From Sphingopyxis sp. (GTDB taxonomy: Bacteria > Pseudomonadota > Alphaproteobacteria > Sphingomonadales > Sphingomonadaceae): 15,067 nt of DNA. Below the pieces are notes generated by a model. That model was not told the origin of the DNA. It searched no databases and worked only from the letters and a program-made list of their open reading frames with translations. The number at the start of each line of letters is the position of its first letter. The first letter of the stretch is position 1. A program made the position numbers and the translations under genes. The DNA is taken from positions 1-15,067 of the forward strand of contig JAHCKJ010000025.1 of assembly GCA_026125835.1 (NCBI GenBank). The letters are read 5' to 3'. Shown here in pieces: positions 13,714 to 15,067 of this stretch.

Positions 13714-14964
13714 TCACGTTACCATCGCCAGCAACGTCGCGATCCGGTCCGCCTCCTCGGCGGGCTTGTCCCGTCGGATGCGCGAAATGCGCGGGAAGCG
13801 CATCGCGAGGCCCGACTTGTGGCGCTTCGACGCGTGGATCGAATCGAAGGCGACCTCGAGCACCAGCGATTTTTCGACCTCGCGCACCGGACCGAAGCGG
13901 TTCAGCGTGTTGTCGCGCACGAATTTGTCGAGCCATTTCAGCTCCTCGTCGGTGAAGCCCGAATAGGCCTTGCCGACCGGAAGCAGCTCGCCCTCGTCGC
14001 TCCAGCAGCCAAAGGTATAATCTGAATAGAAACTCGCACGCCGCCCGTTGCCGCGCTGCGCATACATCATCACGCAATCGGCGGTGAGCGGGTCGCGTTT
14101 CCATTTATACCAGAGCCCGGCGCGGCGGCCCGCCACATAGGGCGCATCGCGGCGCTTGAGCATAACGCCTTCGATCGCGGCATCGCGCGCGCCCGCGCGC
14201 CGCGCCGCAAGGTCGTCGAAATCCTTGGCGTCGATCACTCGCGACAGGTCGAAATGGCTGGCGGCGAGCCGAGGGACGAACGCTTCCAATTGCCACCGCC
14301 GCTCGGTCCACGGCAGGCCGCGCAGGTCGTCGCCGTCGACGGCAAGCAGGTCATAGACGCGGACGAACGCCGGATAGTCGGCGAGCATCTTCTTCGAGAC
14401 CGTCTTGCGCCCGAGCCGTTGCTGCAGCGCGTTAAAACTCGCCGCTTCGCCGCCCTGTGCATCGCCGCGCACGAGCAGTTCGCCGTCGATCACCGCCTCC
14501 TGGTCGAACGCAGCGACCAGCTCGGGAAAGGCGGCACTGATCTCCTCGCCGCCGCGGCTGTAGATGCGCGTTTCGGCACCGCCGCGCACGATCTGGACGC
14601 GGATGCCGTCCCACTTCCACTCGGCGGCATAATCGGCGAGGTCGACCGTTCCGTCCTCGAGCGGATGCGCGAGCATGAAGGGACGGAAGAAGGCGACATC
14701 CTTCAAATCGGGACGTTCGGCGCGTCCTTCGCCCCAGTCGAACAGCGGCGCATAGGGCGGCGAGATCGCGTGCCACAGTTCCTCGACATCATCGACCGGC
14801 ACGTCGAACGCCTGCGCAAACGCCTGTTTCGCGAGCCGCGCCGACACCCCGACGCGCATTCCCCCCAATGCCAGTTTGAGCAGCGCGTAGCGGCCGTCGG
14901 CATCGAGGCGGTCGAGGAGCGAGGCGAGGATTGCGGGGGCGGTGGCGCGGGTGGCGGCGGACAT
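13714..14964 (-). CDS. ATP-dependent DNA ligase lacking the usual N-terminal domain
   Basis: A 416-residue protein matching the nucleotidyltransferase and OB domains of the bacterial ATP-dependent ligases that usually sit with an exonuclease and a helicase. The AMP-binding lysine is Lys117 in EWKWDGIR. Other motifs are IDGELLV (159-165), EGVMLKRRDAPY (265-276) and LWYKWKRD (284-291), so the catalytic core looks intact. Family members are about 530 residues and begin with a helical DNA-binding domain of which roughly 110 residues are missing here. Family-like sequence seems to continue a few codons upstream (SVSAAVDA), then meets an in-frame TAA at 15006-15004 inside a palindromic repeat. No ribosome binding site precedes the only ATG, at 14964. 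The gene may be 5'-truncated by the repeat. The companion helicase is not downstream. Confidence 0.82.
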   Translation of the reverse strand: MSAATRATAPAILASLLDRLDADGRYALLKLALGGMRVGVSARLAKQAFAQAFDVPVDDVEELWHAISPPYAPLFDWGEGRAERPDLKDVAFFRPFMLAHPLEDGTVDLADYAAEWKWDGIRVQIVRGGAETRIYSRGGEEISAAFPELVAAFDQEAVIDGELLVRGDAQGGEAASFNALQQRLGRKTVSKKMLADYPAFVRVYDLLAVDGDDLRGLPWTERRWQLEAFVPRLAASHFDLSRVIDAKDFDDLAARRAGARDAAIEGVMLKRRDAPYVAGRRAGLWYKWKRDPLTADCVMMYAQRGNGRRASFYSDYTFGCWSDEGELLPVGKAYSGFTDEELKWLDKFVRDNTLNRFGPVREVEKSLVLEVAFDSIHASKRHKSGLAMRFPRISRIRRDKPAEEADRIATLLAMVT

Positions 14965-15017
14965 GGCATCGACGGCGGCGGAGACGCTTAAGCCCCCCCC
15001 GCTTTAGGGGAGGGGTT

Positions 15018-15065
15018 GGGGGTGGGGGCTCGATGCCTTGCGCAAGGCCGATGGCCCCCACCCCC
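15018..15065. repeat. Symmetric palindromic repeat at the 5' end of the DNA ligase gene
   Basis: Perfect 12-base arms GGGGGTGGGGGC (15018-15029) and GCCCCCACCCCC (15054-15065) flank a 24-base spacer. The spacer contains the perfect palindrome CCTTGCGCAAGG (15036-15047) on the same axis of symmetry. The next bases toward the ligase (14993-15016) are also C/G runs. This looks like a dispersed intergenic repeat; it may continue beyond the window edge. Confidence 0.75.
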
Positions 15066-15067
15066 GG

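Overview
The window is a GC-rich alphaproteobacterial chromosome segment. Protein content, codon use and the dispersed palindromic repeats between genes suggest Sphingomonadales, possibly Sphingopyxis or a relative; this taxonomic call is inference from memory. Coding density is high, and the only stretch longer than 300 bp without a gene is 11075-11532, which holds nested inverted repeats.

Left part, minus strand (3311 down to 1): one tightly packed operon encodes a bufferin system and its own regulators. The order is bufA (DUF2282 periplasmic precursor), bufB (DUF692/MNIO iron oxidase), bufC (DUF2063 partner), bufD (DoxX-like membrane protein), an ECF sigma factor of the Caulobacter SigF type, and the start of its NrsF (DUF1109) membrane anti-sigma factor, which runs off the left edge. 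A GTAACC-N16-CGAA promoter, the motif I recall for Caulobacter SigF, lies upstream of bufA. A second exact copy lies inside the end of bufC, just ahead of bufD-sigF-nrsF. The layout suggests a metal-stress (probably copper) response in which the sigma factor activates its own operon at two points.

Centre-left, plus strand (3396-7129): a Gre-family factor with a shortened coiled coil, a 59-residue SANT/HTH-like protein and a HI0933/YhiN-type flavoprotein form a tight cluster. A DEAD-box RNA helicase with a DbpA-type RNA-binding domain follows.

Centre-right, minus strand (11074 down to 7169): a glutathione-dependent formaldehyde oxidation set. It consists of adhC/frmA, purU, a VOC/glyoxalase-fold protein, a PrdX/YbaK-type Ala-tRNA(Pro) deacylase and fghA. 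A large hairpin repeat separates adhC from purU.

Right part, minus strand (14964 down to 11533): an ATP-dependent DNA ligase that lacks its usual N-terminal domain and abuts a palindromic repeat, an iron superoxide dismutase (sodB), and an iron-sulfur L-serine dehydratase (sdaA).
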